DNA of 64,000 nucleotides from Stieleria mannarensis (GCF_014154935.1 NZ_JACEHH010000015.1:62001-126000); one strand, 5' to 3'. Numbered from the stretch's first letter, positions 25,603 through 34,540 are shown. Notes: generated from the sequence alone by a model not told the origin. Made by a program: numbers and translations.

Positions 25603-26547
25603 TCACAGCTTTTCGGCCGGGGTGGGGACGTTGGCGATCCGGATCAGCAACACGGTTTGTTGCTCCATTTGATCGACGTTTTTGCCCCCGAACATCTCCC
25701 TGCCAAGCCCCTTTCGGTCGGTGGTTTCGGAGACGACAAACAGGTCGCCTTCGCCGCCGGAAAGCTCGAATTCCATCGAATCGAGCGACCAGGATTGACG
25801 GCGGACATCGATCCGCAACGCCGCGTCGCCTTGGACCCAATCCTGTCGCATGTCCCCGTGCTGGATCTCCGGACGCACCCGCAGACGGATTTGCGAGGCC
25901 GCCCCGCCGGACTGGGGCCTCACGGCCAGCAAGAACTGGGGGTCGCGCAGGGTCCGGCCGATCGGCTGGGGATCATCATGGACGATGACCACTTGGTCGC
26001 CCTGGACCGGCAGCCGCACTGGCAATTCATAGCGTTTTCCCAATCGCATCGGGATCGTCTTGGTGCCTTCGGATTGATGGCTGGAAACCGCCACCGAGCT
26101 CAGGAAATCGGCCACGACGTCGGGCGGCTGGGCCGATTGCAACGCGTCCAGTTTGCCGACCAGACGCTCCGGCTGGGCCGCCTTGCCGATCCGCAGACCG
26201 TTGTGGCGAAGCACCGTTCGGGTCTCCGGTGACAACACGGTCTCGTCGACCCATTGCCACATCGATTGCAGCTGGTCGGGATCGGCCGGATCGAAGCGGA
26301 TCTGAACGAAACGGGTTTCCAGCTCGATCGTACGGGTGATTTTCTTCAGCGGCAGCGCGGGGCCGCCACGGTCCGACGAACGGGAATCGTCATGTCCCGA
26401 CCAGCTGGACCACGACGCGCATCCGACCGGCAGGATCGCGAGGGCGAAAATCAGCGGGATTGCCAGATGAAAATGACGTCGGCAGGACTTCCGATGGCGA
26501 CTTCGGCGATGCGGGCCAGGAATTCGAATTGGTCGCAAAGTGGACAT
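25603..26547 (-). CDS. Putative lipoprotein of unknown function
   Basis: A 314-residue protein. With ATG 26547 the N-terminus is basic (RRSRHRKSCRRHFH), then a hydrophobic segment and the lipobox ILPVGC. The rest is predicted beta-rich (ITRTIELETRFVQIRFDP; VVIVHDDPQPIGRTL) with no recognised domain. An upstream ATG (26556) and a longer frame to 26613 are possible. It sits leftward, upstream of alaS, and divergent from the giant ATPase gene. I believe similar lipoproteins occur in other planctomycetes, but I cannot name a family. Confidence 0.72.
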   Translation of the reverse strand: MSTLRPIRIPGPHRRSRHRKSCRRHFHLAIPLIFALAILPVGCASWSSWSGHDDSRSSDRGGPALPLKKITRTIELETRFVQIRFDPADPDQLQSMWQWVDETVLSPETRTVLRHNGLRIGKAAQPERLVGKLDALQSAQPPDVVADFLSSVAVSSHQSEGTKTIPMRLGKRYELPVRLPVQGDQVVIVHDDPQPIGRTLRDPQFLLAVRPQSGGAASQIRLRVRPEIQHGDMRQDWVQGDAALRIDVRRQSWSLDSMEFELSGGEGDLFVVSETTDRKGLGREMFGGKNVDQMEQQTVLLIRIANVPTPAEKL

Positions 26548-26886
26548 TCGCGGCATGGGGCAAAAAATGGCGGATTCGGATTGCCAGCTGCGAGGACTCC
26601 TCGCGTCGTCCACTACGGATTACCCGATTGAGCTCCACAAACGATTCGGGGCGGCGCTGGCGGCCAAGGCGAAACGTCGTTTCACGCCCTCGGGACTACG
26701 ATTTTTCCGGTATCCGCGTCAACCCAAGCCCGCGGCAGATTCCTCTTTTCGTGAAACACGACTTTCACTAAAGTTCCCCGATCCCGCATCCCAGCTGCTT
26801 GATCCCCGCAATCGCCGAAATGAGATTTGGACGTCGATCGGGCAACTGAAACTGTATTGTTGCTGTGGCCAAGGAGGAGCCCGACC
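26548..26886. other. Divergent intergenic region upstream of the giant ATPase
   Basis: About 340 bp lie between two divergent genes and should hold both promoters. Apart from the ribosome site noted separately, I see no defined element. Confidence 0.4.
26871..26877 (+). promoter_or_regulatory. Shine-Dalgarno site of the giant ATPase gene
   Basis: AAGGAGG lies nine bases before ATG 26887. It decides this start over the frame opening at 26827. Confidence 0.8.
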
Positions 26887-29800
26887 ATGTTGTTGGACCG
26901 GATCGATATCGACACCCACGGCCCCCTGACTCGTGTCGAGCTGGGGCCGTTTTCAGAATCGTTGAACGTGATTTGCGCCCCCGAGGGGTCTGGGAAAACC
27001 GCGATCGTCCGGTTCGTTCGCGACTCGTTGATTCGTCGCGAATACCCGCTGGGCATGATGAGTTCTTCGGCCGGCCGCGTGGTCTGGGCCGATCGCAACG
27101 GAAAAATCCACTGCCGCCGCGAGCACGACGGGACCTCCAGCGGACGCCGCACGATCGAATTCGAATCCCGCGGCGAATCGGCACACCGATTCGATTGGCT
27201 GCACGGCAGCTGGATCAACGGGATCGCCGACTCGACCGATGCGACGCGTGCCCTGGAATCGATTCGGATTCCCGAGTCGATCGTCGACGGCATCCTGACC
27301 GACACCGCCGTGACCAGTGTTTCACGCGTCATCAGCGCGTGTCTGCGCAGCGGACTCGGCGACCCGGCCCTGTTCGCCGGTTTGCCGGTCGGCCGATCGG
27401 CCGTCAGCGGACTCTCGCCAGCCGAAACCGCCGACCGACAGACGTCGCGGCGGGCGATGCGCGACGAATTGGCACGGATCGAAACGGAATTGGCCTCGCT
27501 GGAACTGTCCACCGACGGCTCGGGGAACGCCTCCGGATTCGTCGATCCGCGTGAACAAGAATCGATCGCGGCCCGCCGCCGCTACCTGCAGTCGCGGCTG
27601 GAACAGCTGCGAACCGCACAACTGCGTTCGACACAGCCGACTGCCACCGGCTGGCCGGTCGAGGGCGAATTGGCCGAGCTTCACGATCAAATCTGGCAGC
27701 TGCGTGTCCGCCACAGCGAGCTTTCTCGCTGGCTTGCGCACCTGCAATCCGATCGCAATCGGGGCCGCTACACCGCGCCGATCACCGCATCGCCCTATGC
27801 CCGCCATGCCCACGCCGATCTGGCCGGCGCTGCGGCGGTCACGCCGGCCACGGCGTTTGAAATGGATGCCCAACTGCGTCGCAAGCTGATCGATGTCGAC
27901 GCCCAAATCACGCGTTGGCGACGCGTGATGACCGAGCTGTCGGGTTTGCGCGAGGTCATCACTTCGGATGCACTCCGCGGGGATTTTAGCCGAGCGTACG
28001 CCGAACCGGGCACGTTGCCGATGTCCGAGCACGTGCTGCGTCGCCAGCGCATGCATCACTTTCTGTCGACGCTGGACCACCATGCCGCCGATCCGTCGAT
28101 GATGCCGTTATGGGGCGCGTTTGCCGCCGACGGCCGCGCGACGCGTTGGCCGGACGAGATCGACCTGCGTATCGAAGCAATCGTGCGACAAGTCGATTGG
28201 CTGGCCGCACGCTACGATCAACCGCATTCGCCCGCCTCGGCTTGGTATCGCGACCTGCCGAGCGATCTGGCCTATCGCGGCGGCGGATCCTTGGTGCAAT
28301 CCTTGCGTGCGATTCGCGAAGACCTGCAAAATGTTCGCCGCCAAGGATTCCGGTTTGCCGCACACGTCGAACAAACCCGTGCCGCAGAACGGGCGATTGC
28401 AATGCGCCGAGAACACGACGTGTACGACTTGCGACGCAGCGAGCAGTGGGTGATCGCGACGATCGAGCGGTTGCTGGCCTATCGCGAAGGTTTGGTTCGC
28501 AACCGCCAGCTGGCCGAATTGGTGCGTTATCCGTCTTGGTTGGATGACACCTACCACCGGCAAACCTGGTCGGCCTGGTACATCAACCACCTTGACGGCG
28601 AATCGCTCGCACGCAGCCGAGAATTGGAGCAAGTCACCGCGCAACTGGATCGATGTCTGGCCCGTGCGGCACAGTTGCGGCGTCAGACGGTGCACCAATT
28701 CGACGCCGCCCCGAACGTCGGCACCGCGCTGGATCCCGTGCTCGGATCACCCGACCTGGGTGAACTTCCGCTCGGCGGTCTCGGGGCCGATCCGGTCCGG
28801 CTGCAAGCGGTGATCGACGCCACGCTGGCGGAACTACGAATGTTGGAGCAACCTGCGGTGCCGGTGGCGACCGAATCGCCGCGCGTGCAATGGCTGAAAC
28901 GTCGACGTGCCGAATTGATCAAGACACTCGGCGTGCCCCATGCCGCGGCCCGTTCCGGGTCACCACTGGCCGACGAGGCGAGTCAGTGGCTGGTGCGACT
29001 TTCCGGCGGCCGACTGGCGCGATTGGATTGGAGCAACGCCGATTTCACCACCGCTCCTGATCAAGTCGCCGCCGCGTCGCACCTCGGATTTGCCAAAATC
29101 GATGGCCGCGACGAAGCGGCCTGCCCCGCCGTCGACCGCGCGTTGGCGGCGTTGGCACTTCGCATGGCCGCATCCGATCTGCTGGCCCGAACCGGTCGGG
29201 CGATCCCGCTGGTGATCGAACTGCACCGCGAATTGGTGCGCGAATTGGTGCGCGAATTGGTGCGTGAATTGCCACGCGAATTGGTGCCAGAACCGATGGG
29301 CGACCACGGCATCGACGCGTCCCAGCCGATCAACCTTGCCGTACTGGCGGCCCTGGACGACTTCACCAAAAACGGTCGGCAAGCCATTTTGCTGGCCAGC
29401 GATTCGGCGTTCGCAGATCAAGTGGGACGCCACGGAGGCCAAGTGTTCACAATTCATGGGCAACGGGTTCAACACCAACACCGCCCGCTGTGGAGTCCAC
29501 ATTTTTCGCCGGAAGGCTACACCGGGCCGCACGCCACGTCGCACCTGCCGCCGGATGCATCCGACCCACTGCCCCATAGCGACGCCTTTGTCGATCGCTA
29601 TCACGACCAGTATTTCGATCAGTTGCCGATCGGTGCATCGCTGGCCGATATCAATCGCAACCTGGACACGATCTGGCAGGAGGCCTACGGGATCTCGCCT
29701 TACGCCGATGTGGCGACCTACGCTGCCTCTCACCCAGCGCATGCAGTGCATGCAGCGGCATACGGTGCCGGTCCCGAATCCGCTGCCGGATTTCCCGCTG

Positions 29801-31347
29801 CGGCGCGCCCGCCCTTCATCGAATCGGGGACCGACTCGGGGCACTGGCACGACGGCTATTACTTTGCCGATTCGTACACCACCGCGCCGGCGACACATTC
29901 GATGCCGGCCGCGAATGACCGCGGTCCCCGACCGGCGAAAGACGGTTCCAAAATGCAATCGGGTCAGCGACCTGCGGCGTCGCCGTTTTTCCTGACCGTC
30001 GACAGTCCGATCGATCAAGCACCCTCGATCGATGCGGTCGCCGCGGCACGTCTCCGCCGACTGCAAGTCACTCACATCAACCACTTGATGAACCAGGACC
30101 CCAATCGGCTGGCCGATTCGCTGGGGCTTGCCGGCGTGACGGCGGCAACGATTCGGCGCTGGCAGGCGGAAAGCCGTCTGGTTTGCCACGTTCCCCAGCT
30201 GCGTGGGTTTGACGCGCGGGTGCTGGTCGGATGTGGAATCGCCGACGCCGGCCACCTGTCGTCGATCGATCCGGTCGATCTGCTCGATCGTGTCGAGGCC
30301 TTTCTGGCGACCGAACGCGGACAGCGGATCCTGCTCAGCGGGACAAGCTACGAACTTTCGCGTATCACCAGCTGGATTGCGGCAGCCAACGTGAACACCG
30401 ATGACAATCCGCTCGGTGTGATGGCGGACCGGCAAACGGTCAACGGTCGCGTCGTCCGCCAACACCGCGACGGGAAAGCGATCGAGGAAAAATTGGATAA
30501 CGATCGTTACGAATACGAATTCGTCGATGATCACGGCCAAGTGGTCCGAGCCAGTTCCAATCGAAACCGATCCACGCGACGTTCGGCCGGCCGATCCGAG
30601 CGTCGGGGAAACCTGGCTGGTCGCTCTGGTGGCAATGGCGTCGGTAACGGCATGCGGGCAGCCAACGAGGATTCGGCAAGCGACATTGAGTCGGACCGCG
30701 GACGGCGCTCGAGCCGCCGGCGTGACGACGCGCCCCAGCGCTCACGCCGTAGCGGACCTCGGGCTGCATCGGAAAGGTCATCGGGTCAGCGACGTCGATC
30801 GGAACGGCGACATGATTCGGCCGCAACCGGATCTGGCGATGAAACACGTTCGCAGCGTCAAAGCCGACGCGAATCGCGATCGCAGCGGACCGAAGCCGAT
30901 GAACTGGAGCTTCGCTTTTACCTCCAGCGTGAAAGCCCGGTCGTGGATGCACCGTCGATCGGGTCGCGGATGGCCGAGCGGCTGGAAGCGGTCGACATCC
31001 TGACCGTCGACGATTTAATTTGTGCCGACGCGGCGGAGTTGGCCGAGCGGTTGAATCGCCGCCGGATCGACGCCGACGTGATCACGGCCTGGCAAAATCA
31101 AGCGATCCTGGTGTGCCGGATCCCCATGCTGCGTGGACACGATGCACAACTGTTGGTCGCCGCCGACATCACGACGCCCGAAGAAGTCGCCGAATATGAC
31201 CCCGGCGACCTGCTGGAGTTGATCGACCCGATCGCCCGCAGCAACGAAGGCCAGCGAATCCTCCGCGGCGGACAGTTGCCGGATCTGGAGGAGATCACCG
31301 AGTGGGTTCAATACGCCGGACTTAGCCGAGAGTTGGTGGCCGCGTAG
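26887..31347 (+). CDS. Giant YhaN/SMC-like ATPase with two C-terminal DUF4332 domains
   Basis: A 1486-residue protein. Residues 1-60 begin an SMC/RecF-type ATPase head with Walker A PEGSGKT at 32-38. Long helical, partly coiled-coil stretches follow. The second half-head comes near residue 700 (ASQWLVRLSGGRLARLDW), but the usual SRGT-type signature is reduced to ACPAVDRALAALALRMA. The Walker B position reads IPLVIELHREL, with Glu in place of the expected Asp pair, and is followed by an ELVR tandem repeat. After a low-complexity region come a DUF4332 domain (about 1035-1165), an Arg/Ser-rich linker (about 1218-1338) and a second DUF4332 (about 1340-1486). DUF4332 is a helix-hairpin-helix-like fold. 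The basic linker and these domains suggest nucleic acid binding. The precise role is unknown. Confidence 0.82.
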   Translation: MLLDRIDIDTHGPLTRVELGPFSESLNVICAPEGSGKTAIVRFVRDSLIRREYPLGMMSSSAGRVVWADRNGKIHCRREHDGTSSGRRTIEFESRGESAHRFDWLHGSWINGIADSTDATRALESIRIPESIVDGILTDTAVTSVSRVISACLRSGLGDPALFAGLPVGRSAVSGLSPAETADRQTSRRAMRDELARIETELASLELSTDGSGNASGFVDPREQESIAARRRYLQSRLEQLRTAQLRSTQPTATGWPVEGELAELHDQIWQLRVRHSELSRWLAHLQSDRNRGRYTAPITASPYARHAHADLAGAAAVTPATAFEMDAQLRRKLIDVDAQITRWRRVMTELSGLREVITSDALRGDFSRAYAEPGTLPMSEHVLRRQRMHHFLSTLDHHAADPSMMPLWGAFAADGRATRWPDEIDLRIEAIVRQVDWLAARYDQPHSPASAWYRDLPSDLAYRGGGSLVQSLRAIREDLQNVRRQGFRFAAHVEQTRAAERAIAMRREHDVYDLRRSEQWVIATIERLLAYREGLVRNRQLAELVRYPSWLDDTYHRQTWSAWYINHLDGESLARSRELEQVTAQLDRCLARAAQLRRQTVHQFDAAPNVGTALDPVLGSPDLGELPLGGLGADPVRLQAVIDATLAELRMLEQPAVPVATESPRVQWLKRRRAELIKTLGVPHAAARSGSPLADEASQWLVRLSGGRLARLDWSNADFTTAPDQVAAASHLGFAKIDGRDEAACPAVDRALAALALRMAASDLLARTGRAIPLVIELHRELVRELVRELVRELPRELVPEPMGDHGIDASQPINLAVLAALDDFTKNGRQAILLASDSAFADQVGRHGGQVFTIHGQRVQHQHRPLWSPHFSPEGYTGPHATSHLPPDASDPLPHSDAFVDRYHDQYFDQLPIGASLADINRNLDTIWQEAYGISPYADVATYAASHPAHAVHAAAYGAGPESAAGFPAAARPPFIESGTDSGHWHDGYYFADSYTTAPATHSMPAANDRGPRPAKDGSKMQSGQRPAASPFFLTVDSPIDQAPSIDAVAAARLRRLQVTHINHLMNQDPNRLADSLGLAGVTAATIRRWQAESRLVCHVPQLRGFDARVLVGCGIADAGHLSSIDPVDLLDRVEAFLATERGQRILLSGTSYELSRITSWIAAANVNTDDNPLGVMADRQTVNGRVVRQHRDGKAIEEKLDNDRYEYEFVDDHGQVVRASSNRNRSTRRSAGRSERRGNLAGRSGGNGVGNGMRAANEDSASDIESDRGRRSSRRRDDAPQRSRRSGPRAASERSSGQRRRSERRHDSAATGSGDETRSQRQSRRESRSQRTEADELELRFYLQRESPVVDAPSIGSRMAERLEAVDILTVDDLICADAAELAERLNRRRIDADVITAWQNQAILVCRIPMLRGHDAQLLVAADITTPEEVAEYDPGDLLELIDPIARSNEGQRILRGGQLPDLEEITEWVQYAGLSRELVAA
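29227..29286 (+). repeat. 12-bp tandem repeat at the Walker B region of the ATPase
   Basis: Five units of cgcgaattggtg (one degenerate) encode repeated RELV. They insert a run of charged helix directly after the putative Walker B strand. Confidence 0.9.
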
Positions 31348-31371
31348 GTGTTGTGCGGTCAAATGGCCTCC

Positions 31372-31640
31372 CCGTAGCGGAACGCGCCAAGCGTTTCGTT
31401 CTGCCGCCAGTTGCCTGTAGCGGAACGCGCCAAGCGTTTCGTTCTGCCGCCAGTTGCCTGTAGCGGAACGCGCCAAGCGTTTCGTTCTGCCGCCAGTTGC
31501 CCGTAGCGGAACGCGCCAAGCGTTTCGTTCTGCCGCCAGTTGCCCGTAGCGGAACGCGCCAAGCGTTTCGTTCTGATCTCGCCCGTGCCGAAAGTCTTGG
31601 CGACTTCCGCTACATCGCGCTGAAAGCCGTGGCGACTTCC
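31372..31640. repeat. 43-bp tandem array of the gtagcggaa palindromic family
   Basis: Five units begin with gtagcgg at 31374, 31417, 31460, 31503 and 31546, an exact 43-bp period. The fifth breaks off near 31575. Two inverted right-arm pieces follow (cttggcgacttccgctac and a degenerate copy). Left arm gtagcggaa and right arm ttccgctac are complementary, so the base element is a palindrome whose left half has been amplified. It fills the gap between the giant ATPase and the alpha-CTD-like gene. Confidence 0.9.
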
Positions 31641-31787
31641 GCGCCGACCAGATGCTAGCATTTAGTGGTTGCCACGCTGCGCGAGTGATTCCCGCAAAAC
31701 GGTGAATTTTCGATCACAACTCTTTGCCAACTGGCGGATCATCGCTTACGCTCTCGGCAAATCTTGCCACCCTTCATTTGCCCGACC

Positions 31788-31795
31788 AAAAGGAG
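31788..31795 (+). promoter_or_regulatory. Shine-Dalgarno site of the alpha-CTD-like gene
   Basis: AAAAGGAG lies six bases before ATG 31802. It excludes the longer frame that opens at 31724. Confidence 0.8.
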
Positions 31796-31801
31796 TTTGG
31801 A

Positions 31802-32077
31802 ATGAGCACCAGAATTCCGCTAAGCCGTGCCGACGAGGAAGCTCGTCTGCGTAAAGAGCGTTTGGATTTGAGTATTGCTGAGATGGGCCTTTCGGTTCGC
31901 ACGACGAACTGTCTGGAAGAAACCGGAATTTTGACGGTCCGTGACCTGTTGGGCGCGACGCCCAAGCGGTTGCTGTCGATCAGTAATTTCGGCGAAAAGA
32001 CACTCGGCGAGGTGTATGCGGCGTTGGAAGAATTGGGATTCTATCGCCCGAGTCGTCGACCACAGCAACCCCGCTGA
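31802..32077 (+). CDS. Stand-alone RNA polymerase alpha-CTD-like protein
   Basis: A 91-residue cytosolic protein that is almost entirely one alpha-CTD domain. The match to RNA polymerase alpha is close: LSVRTTNCLEETGILTV and LLSISNFGEKTLGEVYAAL. The residues that contact UP-element DNA in E. coli alpha (R265, N268, G296, K298, S299, E302) appear here as R33, N36, G64, K66, T67 and E70 with identical spacing. There is no alpha N-terminal domain, so it cannot assemble polymerase. It may bind A+T-rich DNA, or a regulator that normally touches alpha-CTD. A strong ribosome site suggests good expression. It is followed after one base by the next gene. Confidence 0.88.
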   Translation: MSTRIPLSRADEEARLRKERLDLSIAEMGLSVRTTNCLEETGILTVRDLLGATPKRLLSISNFGEKTLGEVYAALEELGFYRPSRRPQQPR

Positions 32078-32078
32078 T

Positions 32079-33179
32079 ATGGCGCGCTTTCTTCGACCCT
32101 GGAGCAAGAAACGGGGAAAGCGTTTCATCGGCACGGAGCTCCGCAGCCTGCTTTGGGAAACCGCGTTTTACAGCGGCGTTTTCTTGGTCGGCGTGTTTGT
32201 CGTGTCGTTGGTGGTGATCAGCCAGCTGTCGTCCTGGGACCAGCTGGAAACACTCAAAGAGCTGACGAAAATCCAGCCCGAGGATGTCACGCCGCCGGAG
32301 CTTGAGGGCGGCGGACTGGCGAGCTGGATTTTTGGCATTCTGGGGTTTGCCGCGATCGGTTCGGGGGCTGGCGGTTTGATTTACCGCTTGGTGCGTGTGG
32401 GGGCCAGCAACGAGCGGCGCTCGGCACTGGCCAAACGGGCTTCGTCGATCGAGATCATCGTCCCCTCGTCCACTGACATCGAAAAGATGCCATCGGTACC
32501 GCGCGGCAACGCGCTCACCGACAGTCCGGGCGAGCGGCTGACGTACCGATTGGCGGCCGAGACGACGTCGGGCAACGACTTGGTCGGGCCGGCGCTGTTG
32601 GCGTTGCTCTGGAACGCGGTTTGGTTCGTCTTGCTGGCCGTCGTGGTGCTCGGATTTTGGCATTCCAGCCCGCGTTATATTTTGACGGGGCTGCTGATTC
32701 CGTTCGGCGGGATCGGTTACTGGTCGTTTCGCTACTTCTTGGCTCAACTGCGTCGCTCGGCGGGGATCGGGCCGACGATCGTTGAAATCAGCGACCACCC
32801 ACTCTACCCAGGCTGCAAATATCGCCTGTTTGTGTCCCAATCGGGGCGTTTGCGACTGCGTCGACTGCACGTGCGCGTCGCCTGCGAGGAAGAAACGGTG
32901 TACCGTCAGGGGACGGATGTCCGAGTGGAGCGTTACGAAGTTTTCACGCAAGAATTGTGTGCCGAACGCGATGTACGAGTTGACCCGCAGGCACCTTGGG
33001 AACAACAATTCACTTTAGACCTTCCATCCAATGTGATGCATTCCTTTGTCGCCTCGCACAATGCCGTCAGGTGGAAAGTGATTGTCTCTGGAGAAGCCCG
33101 TCCGTGGCCATCGTTCTGCCGAAGCTATCCCGTCGTCGTTCACCCACCCGGCTTGCCTCCGAAACGCAACCCGCGGTGA
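32079..33179 (+). CDS. Membrane protein with C-terminal beta-sandwich-like domain, unknown function
   Basis: A 366-residue protein starting one base after the alpha-CTD-like stop. Hydrophobic segments lie near residues 30-55 (SGVFLVGVFVVSLVVIS), 85-110 (ASWIFGILGFAAIGSGAGGLI), and a pair at about 165-215 (ALLWNAVWFVLLAVVVLG; ILTGLLIPFGGIGYWSF). The C-terminal 140 residues look like an extracytoplasmic or cytoplasmic beta-sandwich (YRLFVSQSGRLRLRRLHVRV; VRWKVIVSGEARPWPSF), the pattern of arrestin-like folds. No enzyme motif is seen. The downstream gene starts inside its 3' end. Confidence 0.75.
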   Translation: MARFLRPWSKKRGKRFIGTELRSLLWETAFYSGVFLVGVFVVSLVVISQLSSWDQLETLKELTKIQPEDVTPPELEGGGLASWIFGILGFAAIGSGAGGLIYRLVRVGASNERRSALAKRASSIEIIVPSSTDIEKMPSVPRGNALTDSPGERLTYRLAAETTSGNDLVGPALLALLWNAVWFVLLAVVVLGFWHSSPRYILTGLLIPFGGIGYWSFRYFLAQLRRSAGIGPTIVEISDHPLYPGCKYRLFVSQSGRLRLRRLHVRVACEEETVYRQGTDVRVERYEVFTQELCAERDVRVDPQAPWEQQFTLDLPSNVMHSFVASHNAVRWKVIVSGEARPWPSFCRSYPVVVHPPGLPPKRNPR

Positions 33180-33601
33180 GTGTTTCATTGTGCCGCGAGG
33201 ACGGCATCTACGAAGGTGGACGGGAACTGACCGCGACGTGGCGCGTCTCGCGGGTCACCCTGGATGCGCTCAATGCGATCGAGGTCTCGGTACTGTGGTA
33301 CACCGAAGGCAAGGGCGACACGGATCTGCACGTGCATCATTTCCAGCGCTACGAAGCAGAGCAGATCCGGCGGTTCGGGCTGGCCGACAAGCATCCCTTG
33401 GTCTGTCTGCTGCCGGCCACGCCGCTCAGTTATCACGGCCGGCTGATCCGACTGCGTTGGTGTGTCCGGATGCGGTTGTTCCTCAACGACGGACGCGAGA
33501 TCGTCACCGACCAGCCGTTTTACCTGGTCGCACCCAATTCGATCCAAAACGGCACCGCGATCGTCGTCGGCGACGAACGACGGAGCCGGCCCGGAAAGTA
33601 G
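33104..33601 (+). CDS. Beta-sandwich (arrestin-like) protein overlapping the previous gene
   Basis: A 165-residue protein starting at GTG 33104, preceded by GGAGAAG at suitable spacing. It overlaps the previous gene by 76 bp in another frame. The sequence is beta-rich (YEGGRELTATWRV; AIEVSVLWYTEGKGDTDLHV; RLIRLRWCVRMRLFLNDGR), resembling the C-terminal half of the upstream protein and arrestin-like sandwiches. There is no signal peptide or membrane segment. The frame is open further upstream to 32996, but that would lengthen the overlap. Confidence 0.72.
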   Translation: MAIVLPKLSRRRSPTRLASETQPAVSVSLCREDGIYEGGRELTATWRVSRVTLDALNAIEVSVLWYTEGKGDTDLHVHHFQRYEAEQIRRFGLADKHPLVCLLPATPLSYHGRLIRLRWCVRMRLFLNDGREIVTDQPFYLVAPNSIQNGTAIVVGDERRSRPGK

Positions 33602-33661
33602 CACGCATTGAAGTCTTCGGCCGCGGACCTTCACGGGCCGCACAAACGCCCCGACCGCCTC

Positions 33662-34540
33662 TTATTGAATCACGCGCTCGCGCGACGAGACACCCCAATA
33701 CATGAAGTGCGGTTGATCTCCCACGTACGGCACGGCGCGGTCACACTCCCAGACCCGGCTGCCCTTGTAATCGAGCTGGAGCGGTAAATTGCTCAATTGT
33801 GCCGCCGCGAAACGCCACTGCGGCCCCTCGGTCGACTCGACCGCTTCGATCAACAGGATCAATTCGGGGTCGGTCCCCATCACAAACGCAAACACCGCCC
33901 CATCGATGACCTGGTGTCGCTGGCTCTGGTAGCGATAAAGCGGTTGAGCGAGCAATCGCAGCGATCCTTGACCATCGGGCAACCCCGACGGAATGATCGC
34001 CTGAAAATCTCTGGCCAACCGACGCATCTGCGTCAATCGCAGGTTCACCGAGGGTGCCGGTGGTGGGCCGCCGGGAATCTTTGCCGGACGGATCCCCGGT
34101 TGCTCGGTGATCCAGTCCGGGACGATCCCGCGCGGGCTTTGACGCCGTTCGTGCTGGGAGTGAATCGGGGCCAGGGACAACGAATGGAACTCATGCGACA
34201 ATCGCCGCCGCGTCGAATCGTCCGGTGAGACGACCGACCAAATCGCACCGACCACCTCCGGCCGCCCGTCGCTGGTCCAGACGAACGCCGCCCCATGAGT
34301 GTCGCGGACACGAACCGGGTTGGTGAAGGTCAGGATGGGCGTTGGGACCAGCTGCAACACCTCCGCGTCGTCACCGCGGCGAATCATCTCGTACGCGGCG
34401 GCTTCTTCGCGGTACACCTCGGCCCAACGTTCCCGTTGATCCGACGTCGGCACGTCGTCCTGGCCCGCCACTTGCCCGGCCACCGGCGCGATGGTCAGGA
34501 TCATGGCGAGCAACAGCAGCGTTTGGATTCTCGGCGACAT
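33662..34540 (-). CDS. Secreted protein of unknown function
   Basis: A 292-residue protein with a signal peptide (IQTLLLLAMILTIAPVAG). ATG 34540 is preferred to GTG 34546. The rest is a mixed alpha/beta body with no recognised catalytic motif (AVFAFVMGTDPELILLIEAV; ERQSPRGIVPDW-like proline segment). It converges with the sandwich gene and is read in the same direction as the SHD1 gene to its right. I think related secreted proteins occur in other planctomycetes; function unknown. Confidence 0.75.
   Translation of the reverse strand: MSPRIQTLLLLAMILTIAPVAGQVAGQDDVPTSDQRERWAEVYREEAAAYEMIRRGDDAEVLQLVPTPILTFTNPVRVRDTHGAAFVWTSDGRPEVVGAIWSVVSPDDSTRRRLSHEFHSLSLAPIHSQHERRQSPRGIVPDWITEQPGIRPAKIPGGPPPAPSVNLRLTQMRRLARDFQAIIPSGLPDGQGSLRLLAQPLYRYQSQRHQVIDGAVFAFVMGTDPELILLIEAVESTEGPQWRFAAAQLSNLPLQLDYKGSRVWECDRAVPYVGDQPHFMYWGVSSRERVIQ

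Noticed and set aside
22774-26232. A 1152-codon open frame on the plus strand
   Set aside because: It is antisense to alaS and the lipoprotein gene; the GC-rich codon bias of those genes removes stops from the other strand. The translation has no domain and alaS is certain.
28960-30540. A 526-codon open frame on the minus strand
   Set aside because: It is antisense to the giant ATPase and has no family-like sequence.
31372-31640. Possible CRISPR array (43-bp period)
   Set aside because: The units are contiguous and nearly identical with no spacers.
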